Source: a virus
Length of the DNA: 59,970 nucleotides
IMG/VR virus record: IMGVR_UViG_3300030101_003657
Coordinates: 1-59,970 of that record
Direction: 5' to 3' (one strand)
Both the position numbers and the translations under genes were made by a program. Of the stretch, positions 7,088-14,016 are shown in pieces (position 1 is the first letter of the stretch; each line of letters begins with the position of its first letter). Under the pieces are notes generated by a model. The model was not told the DNA's origin. It ran no database searches and saw only the letters and a list, made by a program, of their open reading frames with translations.

Positions 7088-8128
7088 ATGGCATTTAAAC
7101 AACCATATAATAACTTTAATAAACAAGGAGCTTCTATAGCACCAGCAGCGGCAGCAGCACCAGCAGCTGTTAAAGGTATAGGTGCGTTACTGGCTAAGCT
7201 AGGAATTGGTAAAGCTGCAGCAGGAGCAGGTAGTAAAGCTGCTTTATCAAAAGGTGGCAGCTTTTTAGCTAAATTTGGAAAAGGCAAAGCTTCAAGTCTT
7301 GTAGGACCTACACAACCTAAACAAGGTTTTATAAAACAAGCAAGTTCAAAAATAAGTAAAGGTTATAATCAAAAAATATCTGATTTAGCTAAAAACTTAG
7401 GAGAAAACAGAGAAGATGTTGACAAGTTTGTTAAAAACAAAGCAATGGACGCAGCTTCTAATGTTGTTTCAAGTATAGGTAGTAAAAATGAGGAAACACT
7501 AGATCGTAACGACAGTGAAAAAATAACTGTAATAAATACACCATCAGTTGAAACTAAAGAACCAAAATTATCTGGTTACGGTAACCCTCAAGGACCATCT
7601 CAAGGGTATAGCAATCCATCAGGTATATCAAAATCTGATGAAGCTCTGAATGTTATAAAACCAAAAAAAGATGATTTTATTTCTAACTTTCATGCGCCTG
7701 TAACTGTCAAAGGTATAACGTTTGATGCTGGCGATGCCGTTAGAGCTGGTAGACTTTTGTACAATACTATTAAAGATAGAAAAACAAGGAGTAGTAGATT
7801 TAAACAAATAAGTGACAAAGATATACAAAAGGCAATTGCAAAAAATGAATATGATAAAGATTTAAAAAACAAACCAATCGTAGATACTACAGGTGATACT
7901 ATTTTTTCTTACTCAAAAAAAGGTAAAACTCCTAAATCAACCTCTAGTAAGCCAACTTCTAAATCAACCTCTAGTAAGCCAACTCCTGTTAATAAAACTA
8001 CTACTAAACCAACCTCAACTAATTCGTATTCTAAATTTTATGATAAAACTAAAAAAAGAAAAAGCATAAAAGAAAATAATAAAAGATATAAAACTAACAC
8101 AAAAAACTTAATAGCTGGTAAAAGCTAA
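7088..8128 (+). CDS. Ala/Lys/Ser-rich basic protein (346 aa)
   Basis: Residues 15-75 are Ala/Gly/Lys-rich and weakly hydrophobic, with repeated KGGSFLAKFGKGKA-like blocks. Residues 150-250 look ordered (FHAPVTVKGITFDAGDAVRAGRLLYNTIKD). The last 80 residues are a low-complexity Ser/Thr/Lys/Pro tail containing two identical 9-residue repeats. This is compatible with a DNA-associated or ejected internal virion protein. No family recognised. Confidence 0.6.
   Translation: MAFKQPYNNFNKQGASIAPAAAAAPAAVKGIGALLAKLGIGKAAAGAGSKAALSKGGSFLAKFGKGKASSLVGPTQPKQGFIKQASSKISKGYNQKISDLAKNLGENREDVDKFVKNKAMDAASNVVSSIGSKNEETLDRNDSEKITVINTPSVETKEPKLSGYGNPQGPSQGYSNPSGISKSDEALNVIKPKKDDFISNFHAPVTVKGITFDAGDAVRAGRLLYNTIKDRKTRSSRFKQISDKDIQKAIAKNEYDKDLKNKPIVDTTGDTIFSYSKKGKTPKSTSSKPTSKSTSSKPTPVNKTTTKPTSTNSYSKFYDKTKKRKSIKENNKRYKTNTKNLIAGKS
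7932..7984 (+). repeat. Two tandem 27-nt repeats in coding sequence
   Basis: A 26-nt block beginning CTAAATCAACCTCTAGTAAG occurs at 7932-7957 and again at 7959-7984, a 27-nt (9-codon) period. It encodes KSTSSKPT-type repeats at the disordered C-terminus of the 346-aa protein. It is not a CRISPR repeat. Confidence 0.85.
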
Positions 8129-8158
8129 AACAACACTAACACTTTAAAAAAAATAAAA

Positions 8159-8329
8159 ATGCCAAGTTACGGAGAAAAACAAAAGTCAGCAGGTAGAGTA
8201 TTAAACACTGCTAAACCCATAGTAAGTACAAGAGTAATGATGAGTAATAACAGTACTATTAGACCAGTATTAGGCGGCATTAGCAACTGTAAATATAAAG
8301 GTAACGCAGTTATTAACGCTCAGAAATAA
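8159..8329 (+). CDS. Small basic hypothetical protein (56 aa)
   Basis: ATG at 8159, stop TAA at 8327-8329. The product starts MPSYGEKQKSAGRV; the MPSY start is shared with the basic protein at 1132. It ends GNAVINAQK and has no known motif. The final A of its stop is the first base of the next ATG (TAATG), a translational-coupling arrangement that supports both genes. Confidence 0.6.
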   Translation: MPSYGEKQKSAGRVLNTAKPIVSTRVMMSNNSTIRPVLGGISNCKYKGNAVINAQK

Positions 8330-8484
8330 TGTTCAGTGACGTAAGGCTCTATGTTTTAAATGCTATATCATTTAGCATTACTATGATGGATTGGCTAGAA
8401 CCTATTTTAAAAATACTATTATTAGTTGTTACAATAGGTTATACAGTTCACAAATGGTTAAATTTAAAAAAAACAAAGAAATGA
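8329..8484 (+). CDS. Small single-TM protein, holin-like candidate (51 aa)
   Basis: ATG at 8329 overlaps the upstream stop by 1 nt; TGA at 8482-8484 overlaps the next ATG (ATGA). Residues 21-42 (DWLEPILKILLLVVTIGYTV) form one hydrophobic segment, followed by a short basic tail HKWLNLKKTKK. Size and charge pattern fit a small holin or lysis accessory protein, and an M15 peptidase lies two genes downstream. No family recognised. Confidence 0.55.
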   Translation: MFSDVRLYVLNAISFSITMMDWLEPILKILLLVVTIGYTVHKWLNLKKTKK

Positions 8485-8765
8485 ATAACGATATACTTGA
8501 TCAACAAATAAGACAAAGTCTTCAAAATATGAAAAACAATAGAGCTATAGAGGCAAGCAAGCCTGATCCAAGCTTAGCTCAAACACCAAACACTGTTCCA
8601 GATCCAAATATGAATCCAGATATAAATATGCTTTCAAATGCTACTACAAATCCATATTCAAATGGAACTGGTTCTGCTAGACCTGTTTTTGAAGAACCAA
8701 CACAAGATGCTTTAAATCAAGTTAGACAAGGTGTTGCTATGAAAAAAGTATTATTTAAAAAATGA
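8481..8765 (+). CDS. Asn/Pro-rich hypothetical protein (94 aa)
   Basis: I place the start at ATG 8481, giving the ATGA overlap with the preceding gene, rather than at the upstream in-frame ATG 8391, which would overlap that gene by 94 nt. The protein is polar, with an NPNMNPDINMLSNATTNPYSN stretch and a short basic end KKVLFKK. It overlaps the M15 peptidase start by 4 nt. No domain recognised; possibly a disordered virion or lysis accessory protein. Confidence 0.6.
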   Translation: MNNDILDQQIRQSLQNMKNNRAIEASKPDPSLAQTPNTVPDPNMNPDINMLSNATTNPYSNGTGSARPVFEEPTQDALNQVRQGVAMKKVLFKK

Positions 8766-9223
8766 AAAATATAAGTGATCATGTTTCTTATAAAGAAGCT
8801 ATTAGATCTATAACAGCTAAAAGATTAGGTATTGATAACACTCCAGATGTAGAACAAATATACAACATGCAAGTATTAGCTGAAAATATATTTGAACCTC
8901 TTAGGAAGTACGTAGGAAAACCTATATGTATAAACAGCATGTTTAGATCGCCAGAACTTAACAAAGCAGTAGGCGGTAGTATGACTTCTCAGCATTGTAA
9001 AGGCCAAGCTATGGATATCGATGATAAATACGGTCATGCTACAAACGCAGAAATGTTTGAGTTTATAAAAAATAACTTAGACTTTGATCAAATGATATGG
9101 GAGTTTGGCGATGATGAAAATCCTGACTGGGTCCATGTAAGCTATATATCTAAAGAAGAAAATAGAAATAAAATATTAAAAGCGTATAAAAATAAAGGTA
9201 GAACTGCTTACAAAGTTATATAA
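8762..9223 (+). CDS. Peptidase M15-family endolysin (153 aa)
   Basis: Zinc D-Ala-D-Ala peptidase type (M15_3). The first metal motif is SQHCKGQAMDID (residues about 79-90, His and Asp ligands) and the second is the DWVHVS His near residue 124. The region SMFRSPELNKAVGG before the first motif is typical of the fold. Expected role: cleavage of peptidoglycan cross-bridges at lysis. No signal peptide, so export needs a holin. Overlaps of 4 nt upstream and 1 nt downstream place it in a lysis cassette with small membrane proteins. Confidence 0.88.
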   Translation: MKNISDHVSYKEAIRSITAKRLGIDNTPDVEQIYNMQVLAENIFEPLRKYVGKPICINSMFRSPELNKAVGGSMTSQHCKGQAMDIDDKYGHATNAEMFEFIKNNLDFDQMIWEFGDDENPDWVHVSYISKEENRNKILKAYKNKGRTAYKVI

Positions 9224-9498
9224 TGAAAATAAACCAAAGTACAGAGCTAAATATAGATATTAAAACTATTGTAGCTATTATAATGTTTACATCTTCTATG
9301 GTAGGAATGTATTATACTTTACAATCAGATATAGATGACGCTAAAAAAATGCCAAAAGCTGTAATAGATAGAATAGAGTATGACTTGAAGCAAGAGTGGC
9401 AGACAGAACATATTGAAGAGTTAGAAGAAAAAGTAGATGAAATATTATACTGGTGTAAAGAGCTAGACAAAGAACTTCACAATAAAAAAAATAAATAA
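9223..9498 (+). CDS. Single-TM coiled-coil protein, spanin-like candidate (91 aa)
   Basis: N-terminal hydrophobic segment at residues 13-32 (IKTIVAIIMFTSSMVGMYYT), then a long charged helical region with Glu/Lys heptads and a basic tail. This N-in/C-out layout resembles inner-membrane spanins or antiholin-type proteins. The gene follows the endolysin with a 1-nt overlap, the usual place for lysis accessory genes. No second lipoprotein partner (o-spanin) was found. Confidence 0.55.
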   Translation: MKINQSTELNIDIKTIVAIIMFTSSMVGMYYTLQSDIDDAKKMPKAVIDRIEYDLKQEWQTEHIEELEEKVDEILYWCKELDKELHNKKNK

Positions 9499-9647
9499 TG
9501 GGTAAAATTAGTCCTGCTTGCAAAGCTGCAGCAAAAAAGAAATTTAAAGTTTGGCCATCAGCTTATGCTAGTGGTTGGGGTGTGAGATGTACTAAAGCGG
9601 GTGGACCAGGTAAAATGGGTTCTAAAAAAAGAAAACGTGGCAAGTAA
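9498..9647 (+). CDS. Small conserved phage protein with KVWPSAYASGW motif (49 aa)
   Basis: ATG at 9498 shares one base with the previous stop. The sequence CKAAAKKKFKVWPSAYASGW followed by a basic tail matches a short motif (KVWPSAYAS) widespread in aquatic phage proteins, of the type I associate with DUF5872. The C-terminus is GSKKRKRGK. Function unknown; the positive charge suggests nucleic-acid contact. Confidence 0.75.
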   Translation: MGKISPACKAAAKKKFKVWPSAYASGWGVRCTKAGGPGKMGSKKRKRGK

Positions 9648-9915
9648 AGTAAAAGGCGGTGGAACATCAAAAGTTTGTCTACCTGCCAGTAAAGTAAGAT
9701 CAATGTCTGCGGCGGATAAAAAGAAAGTAGTATCTGCTAAAAGATCTGCAGCGTCAAAAGGTAAATATAAAAGATCTAGTAGCTCTAATGTGAAAGGCGC
9801 TAGAAAAAAAGGCGCTACACTTAGAGATTGGTTTGAAAAAGAAAACTGGATTAATGTAGCTACAGGTGAACCTTGTGGTGGAGGTGGTTCTAAAAAACGT
9901 AATAGAAAAAAATAA
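9637..9915 (+). CDS. Basic conserved phage protein (about 92 aa)
   Basis: The preferred start is GTG at 9637, overlapping the preceding stop by 11 nt; GTG 9601 would overlap by 47 nt. The first half is Lys/Ser/Ala-rich (SKVCLPASKVRSMSAADKKK). The second has KKGATLRDWFEKENWINVATGEPCGGGG, a motif seen in phage proteins of the same group as the upstream gene. Function unknown; likely expressed with neighbouring small basic proteins. Confidence 0.7.
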   Translation: MASKVKGGGTSKVCLPASKVRSMSAADKKKVVSAKRSAASKGKYKRSSSSNVKGARKKGATLRDWFEKENWINVATGEPCGGGGSKKRNRKK

Positions 9916-9920
9916 AATTA

Positions 9921-10184
9921 ATGAGTAAGTTGACTAAAAAAAATTTATCTTGTAACAAGCCAAGAAGAACTCCAAACCACAAGACTAAGTCTCATATTGT
10001 TAAAGCTTGTGCAGGTGGTAAAGAGAAAATTATTAGATTTGGCCAACAAGGAGTGTCTACAGCTGGTAAAAAACAAGATAAAAAATCTAAAGCTAGAAGA
10101 GCTAGTTTCAAAGCAAGACACGCGAAGAATATTGCCAAAGGCAAAATGTCAGCTGCTTATTGGGCTAATAAAGTAAAATGGTAA
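9921..10184 (+). CDS. Basic conserved phage protein, DUF6321-like (87 aa)
   Basis: Contains KACAGGKEKIIRFGQQGVS and FKARHAKNIAKGKMSAAYWA, blocks I recognise from a small conserved family in aquatic phages (DUF6321-like). It is strongly basic. With the two genes before it and the one after, it forms a cassette of short Lys-rich proteins. The role is unknown; DNA or RNA binding is a plausible guess. Confidence 0.75.
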   Translation: MSKLTKKNLSCNKPRRTPNHKTKSHIVKACAGGKEKIIRFGQQGVSTAGKKQDKKSKARRASFKARHAKNIAKGKMSAAYWANKVKW

Positions 10185-10185
10185 A

Positions 10186-10338
10186 ATGAAATCAAAAGGT
10201 TTAGGTGACACTATAGAAAAATTTACAAGAGCAACAGGTATAAAAAGAGTTGCAGATTTAATACCAGGTGGTTGCGGTTGTGATGAACGCAAGCAGTGGT
10301 TTAATAAAAATTTTCCATACAACATGAATAAAAAATAA
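10186..10338 (+). CDS. Small Cys-containing phage protein (50 aa)
   Basis: ATG at 10186 begins one base after the previous stop; TAA at 10336-10338. The sequence is MKSKGLGDTIEKFTRATGIK followed by GGCGCDERKQWFNKNFPY. The GCGCDxRK motif recurs in phage proteins found beside DUF6321-like genes. Two close cysteines could bind metal as a dimer, but this is unproven. Confidence 0.65.
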   Translation: MKSKGLGDTIEKFTRATGIKRVADLIPGGCGCDERKQWFNKNFPYNMNKK

Positions 10339-10342
10339 AACA

Positions 10343-10906
10343 ATGGGTTATAAAAGTCACGCACAAAGAAAAGCTGTTCACGCTTCTAAAGCTGAGCAAG
10401 GAGCTTCAATGAAAAAGTTTAAAGTACATATGATGTATAAAGACTGTAAGGAGGTTGAGGCCAAGACAATGAAAGAACATGAAAAATTAAAGAAAAAAGG
10501 CTATAGTCATAAAAAGTCAAAAAATTGCAAAACCAAAAAAGATGGCTCTAGTTTTAATCCTAAACTAAAACAAGCGGTTGCTGATGGTAAGGTAAAGGGT
10601 AAGTTTGCAGATGCAGTAATGGGAGCTTCTGTGGATGATGAGAAATTAAAAAGAGAAGTAAGAAAGTCTACTGCAGATGATGGAAGAAGAATTAAGCAAG
10701 TGTTTAAAAAAGGAGATAAATTTGCATCTAAACAAGTTACAAGAAGTGCTAAAGGCGGTAATAAAGATGGTATAAAAGTTAGGTCCGTAAATAAAATGGA
10801 TGGATCCACCGGTGAAAATATATCTCACAAAGTGGTAGCAAAAGCAAAAGGAAACAAAATAGTTAAAAAAGACGGTAAAATTGTTAAAGTTAAAAAGAAA
10901 AAATAA
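10343..10906 (+). CDS. Lys-rich basic protein (187 aa)
   Basis: Begins MGYKSHAQRKAVHASKAEQG, then a short ordered segment (KVHMMYKDCKEVEAKTMKEHEKLKKKGYSH) and a long Lys-rich region to the end (IVKVKKKK). No membrane segment. The composition is similar to the protein at 1132 and to the 9.5-10.2 kb cassette. Probably nucleic-acid associated; family not recognised. Confidence 0.65.
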   Translation: MGYKSHAQRKAVHASKAEQGASMKKFKVHMMYKDCKEVEAKTMKEHEKLKKKGYSHKKSKNCKTKKDGSSFNPKLKQAVADGKVKGKFADAVMGASVDDEKLKREVRKSTADDGRRIKQVFKKGDKFASKQVTRSAKGGNKDGIKVRSVNKMDGSTGENISHKVVAKAKGNKIVKKDGKIVKVKKKK

Positions 10907-10910
10907 TATT

Positions 10911-11069
10911 ATGGAAAGTATAAAAGAATATATTAATCATCCACTTTCCAAATGTATAATATCATTTTTAATAGGTGGAGGTTTACTTTTAGAAGGTCAT
11001 TTATTTTACGGAGGTGTTGGGTTTGGATATGGGTTAAGAGAATTATTTTTAGCATTTAAATCAGATTGA
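10911..11069 (+). CDS. Small glycine-rich membrane protein (52 aa)
   Basis: I choose ATG 10911 (MESIKEYINHPL), 5 nt after the upstream stop; an earlier frame start at 10881 would lie inside the upstream gene. Residues 14-48 are hydrophobic and glycine-rich, enough for one or two short TM segments. The stop is directly followed by the next ATG. It may be a second holin-type or anti-holin protein. Confidence 0.55.
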   Translation: MESIKEYINHPLSKCIISFLIGGGLLLEGHLFYGGVGFGYGLRELFLAFKSD

Positions 11070-11528
11070 ATGGGTTATAAGTTAAAACCTAAGCCACCCT
11101 GGTACAACCCAGATGATATGAACATACCAGTATATCGTAAAGATTTAAAAGATGGTTCTGCAGGTAAATCTAATCACACTGGTATAGTAGTTGATATAGA
11201 TGTTGATGCTAAAATGGAGGAGGCGGTTATAGCTCATGAAACTGTTCACCAACATCAACAGAGAAATGGTGAGCTAGATTATGACAATGAAAACTTTTAC
11301 TGGAAAGGTAAAATATATCCAAGAAAAAACTTAAATGAACATAATAAAAATTTACCTTGGGAAGTAGATGCTTATAAAGAAAGTGATAAGATATTAGCTA
11401 ATAAAGATAAAAACATGGATAAAAAATTTAAATTAGAAGGATATAGAGGTAACAACTCACCGTTTAAAAACTTAAGTGACAAAGGGTTAATTAAAAAAGA
11501 TGAGCGAAAAGAAAAGAAAAAAGCTTAA
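11070..11528 (+). CDS. HExxH-motif metallopeptidase-like protein (152 aa)
   Basis: The helix EAVIAHETVHQHQQR (residues 52-66) contains HETVH, the two-His zinc motif of gluzincin/zincin peptidases; NLPWEVDAYKES near residue 95-106 could give the third ligand. The C-terminal part is basic. No signal peptide. It sits between two membrane-protein genes in the lysis region and overlaps the holin gene by 29 nt. It may help lysis or process a virion protein; activity is inferred from the motif only. Confidence 0.65.
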   Translation: MGYKLKPKPPWYNPDDMNIPVYRKDLKDGSAGKSNHTGIVVDIDVDAKMEEAVIAHETVHQHQQRNGELDYDNENFYWKGKIYPRKNLNEHNKNLPWEVDAYKESDKILANKDKNMDKKFKLEGYRGNNSPFKNLSDKGLIKKDERKEKKKA

Positions 11529-11955
11529 AGATAGCAAAATAGGTGCTTTCTTAAAAAACAAAGCACCTAAAATACTTAAAACCATTGGGGATGTGCTACC
11601 TGATAAAGGTGGTCTTGGTATAGTAAAAAATATTATATCAAGTGATTCTAGTATTGGGCCAGAAGATAAAGAAATGGCTTTAAAAATATTAGAGCAAGAA
11701 ATCGCTGAAATGGATAACATTTCAAGAAGGTGGGAAAGTGATATGAAAAGTGACTCATGGCTTAGTAAAAATACAAGACCTATGACACTTATTTTCCTAA
11801 CGTTGTCAATGACGATATTTATAGTACTAGATTCAACAGTGCTATTAGAAATTAAAACAGGTTGGGTTTCATTATTAGAAGCTTTACTTATAACAGTTTA
11901 TGTAGCATACTTTGGATCTAGAGGTGCTGAAAAGATTACAAAAATAAAAAAATAA
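11500..11955 (+). CDS. Holin of the three-TM gene-transfer-agent type (151 aa)
   Basis: The N-terminal half is a basic cytosolic domain with an amphipathic stretch (residues 1-75). Then comes DSWLSKNTRPMTLIFLTLSM with TM helices near residues 92-112 and 122-140, ending YFGSRGAEKITK. This order and the W-x-x-N-T-R-P motif match the 3-TM holin family of gene transfer agents (PF11351). It should form the membrane lesion that releases the M15 endolysin encoded 2.3 kb upstream. Confidence 0.82.
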   Translation: MSEKKRKKLKDSKIGAFLKNKAPKILKTIGDVLPDKGGLGIVKNIISSDSSIGPEDKEMALKILEQEIAEMDNISRRWESDMKSDSWLSKNTRPMTLIFLTLSMTIFIVLDSTVLLEIKTGWVSLLEALLITVYVAYFGSRGAEKITKIKK

Positions 11956-11960
11956 ACAAA

Positions 11961-12884
11961 ATGAAAGGTGTACAAGGAAATCAGGCCGCTCAAGTACGAA
12001 TGTTTGCACATGACGCAATACCAGTAGCTATAGGTGCAATAAACAAAGAAAACGGCATAACAGTAGACTCTGGTGGTTATGGTTATAAAGTAGGAGATGA
12101 AGAGACTTTAACTGTAGCAAGTGGCACTGCAGCTACTATAAAAGTTACAGGTGTAGGTAAACAAGATATTATAAACGTTCAAGCACAAACTGGTCAACAG
12201 TTTTACTTAAATGGAATACAGCTTTTAACTGATAAATTAGTTTTATTAAGAGGTAAAACTTACACTTTTTACCAAAAAGCATCTTCAAACAGTACTCATA
12301 TTTTAGAGTTTAGTTCAACAGATCCTGATACTTCCCCCACTTCTTATGCTACAGGTGTAGATCCAACTGGAACACCAGGCACAACTGGAGTAATAACATT
12401 TACAGTTGCTTCTGATGCTCCTGATGATTTGTGGTATTACTGCTCTGCTCACCCTAATATGGAAGGACAAATAGAAATAAAAGATAGCGGTGATGATTTT
12501 TTTGACACTTACCCAAATAACAACGCTATAAGAACAGCTGAAATAGTTAGAGCTGCAGGCGCTAAACCTTTTGGTAAAGGATATACTATTGGAGAGCAGG
12601 TTCAAACCAGCTCAGAGTCATTTAATACTGACAGTCCGTCTGCTTTTATATTCAAAGTAGCTAGTATAGATTTATCTAGTACTATGGATAGAGGAGCTTG
12701 TTTATACGTAGCTGAAAAATTAGCAACACTAGAGTTAAAAACAGAGAGCGACGAGTATGTAACTTTTAAAAATATTCCAGCTGGAACTTTTATGCCTGTT
12801 TTAGCTAAAGAAATAAAAACAGCAACTTTAGATAGAGATGGTAATCCAACCATAGGTGACAACGACGTAATAGCACTTTACTAA
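11961..12884 (+). CDS. Virion protein with a cupredoxin-like domain (307 aa)
   Basis: Residues 20-55 hold a small beta unit with GYGYKVGDEETLTV. Residues about 75-175 resemble a cupredoxin: YLNGIQLLTDKLVLLRGKTY, a His in SNSTHILEF, and WYYCSAHPNMEGQIEI with Cys, His and Met in type-1 copper order. The C-terminal 130 residues are a separate beta-rich part (YVTFKNIPAGTFMPVLAKEI). The setting beside LamG adhesins suggests a decoration or tail-tip protein. Copper binding is inferred from ligand spacing (C-x2-H-x2-M, tighter than plastocyanin). Confidence 0.65.
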   Translation: MKGVQGNQAAQVRMFAHDAIPVAIGAINKENGITVDSGGYGYKVGDEETLTVASGTAATIKVTGVGKQDIINVQAQTGQQFYLNGIQLLTDKLVLLRGKTYTFYQKASSNSTHILEFSSTDPDTSPTSYATGVDPTGTPGTTGVITFTVASDAPDDLWYYCSAHPNMEGQIEIKDSGDDFFDTYPNNNAIRTAEIVRAAGAKPFGKGYTIGEQVQTSSESFNTDSPSAFIFKVASIDLSSTMDRGACLYVAEKLATLELKTESDEYVTFKNIPAGTFMPVLAKEIKTATLDRDGNPTIGDNDVIALY

Positions 12885-12885
12885 A

Positions 12886-14010
12886 ATGAGTTATTTAGGC
12901 ATAGGATCACTAATACCAACGCTTAAAACTTCAAGAGAATTAGGAGTTACTTTAAACTATCCTGTTGCTAGTGCTTGTGAACAAGATAATACTGCTGTTA
13001 CTCCTAGTATTAAAGAACCTGCAGGTGGAACATTTAGTGCTCCTAGCGGGTTAACAATAGATCCTAATACTGGTGTGATAACACCTGGCAGTTCTACAGC
13101 AGGTGATTACGTTATTTCATATAATGTAAGTGGAGTAGTTGGTAATTTTGATTTTGAAATAGCAGCTAATAAAGCATCTGGTTTTAATTATGGAAATAGT
13201 AGTTTCCAACAATCTGGCTATGCTACACCAACTTTTGATTCAGGTGTTGAATCTGAGGGTACTTTCACATACAGTAGTTCTACTGGTGGAACTTTATCTA
13301 TAACTCAAAATCAAAGCAGTCCTGATAATGGTAGAATAGATTTATCTAACTCAGATATAGATACGTATAGTATTTCTTACACTAGCCCAGGTCCTTGTTC
13401 TACTACAACAACTATATCTTTAGAAATAGTCGCTGCGTATGCTTCAACTTCCTCGTTTTATTTTGATGGAGTAAATGATTATTTTGACACAACAACTTTT
13501 GCTTATGGTGCTGGAAGCGTTTCTGCAAGTATTTGGATTAAAACAAGTGCTTCTGCTTTTTATAATTTAGAATTTCCTATAATAATAAGAAGTAATTCAG
13601 GTTCGGGAACTGACATTGGAAGAACTTATGGAGCGTCTACAAATAGAGTAATTGCTATCGGTGCTAATTTAGGTTCAACAAAGCTTAATGATGGAAATTG
13701 GCATCACTTAGTTTGGACAAGAGATATCAGCACAGGAGATATGAAAGGTTATGTGGATGGAAATTCAACTCCTGAAGTAACATCAACACACACAGGAACT
13801 TTTGGTAGTATGTTTAGAATTGGAGCTTATACAAACGCAGCTGGAGCAGTAAGTTATCATTATGAAGGTTTAATAGACGAGGTTTCAATTTGGAATACAG
13901 CTTTAAGCACTGATGCAATAACAGAGATTTACAACAGTGGTTCACCAAATGATTTAACAAGTTTAACAAATGCGAGTTCAAGCAACCTTAAGGCTTGGTA
14001 TAAAATGTAA
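12886..14010 (+). CDS. Ig-like plus LamG adhesin (374 aa)
   Basis: The N-terminal half has two Ig-like repeats with phrases such as GLTIDPNTGVITPGSSTAGDY and SIDLSN-type strands, a style common in flavobacterial surface proteins. Residues about 185-350 are a LamG/concanavalin-like jelly roll: FYFDGVNDYFDT start, DGNWHHLVWTRD centre, YVDGN, and EIYNSGSPNDLTS end. Expected to bind glycans as a tail or head adhesin. Start is 2 nt after the upstream stop; the next gene follows after 6 nt. Confidence 0.78.
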   Translation: MSYLGIGSLIPTLKTSRELGVTLNYPVASACEQDNTAVTPSIKEPAGGTFSAPSGLTIDPNTGVITPGSSTAGDYVISYNVSGVVGNFDFEIAANKASGFNYGNSSFQQSGYATPTFDSGVESEGTFTYSSSTGGTLSITQNQSSPDNGRIDLSNSDIDTYSISYTSPGPCSTTTTISLEIVAAYASTSSFYFDGVNDYFDTTTFAYGAGSVSASIWIKTSASAFYNLEFPIIIRSNSGSGTDIGRTYGASTNRVIAIGANLGSTKLNDGNWHHLVWTRDISTGDMKGYVDGNSTPEVTSTHTGTFGSMFRIGAYTNAAGAVSYHYEGLIDEVSIWNTALSTDAITEIYNSGSPNDLTSLTNASSSNLKAWYKM

Positions 14011-14016
14011 TTAAAT

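Noticed and set aside
7932-7984. Direct repeats that could be mistaken for a CRISPR array
   Set aside because: Only two units, in frame with a Ser/Thr/Lys/Pro-rich coding region, with no spacers.
10881-10910. Upstream in-frame start of the 52-aa membrane protein (10 extra residues)
   Set aside because: It lies in the Lys-rich end of the preceding gene; ATG 10911 has the usual A/T leader.
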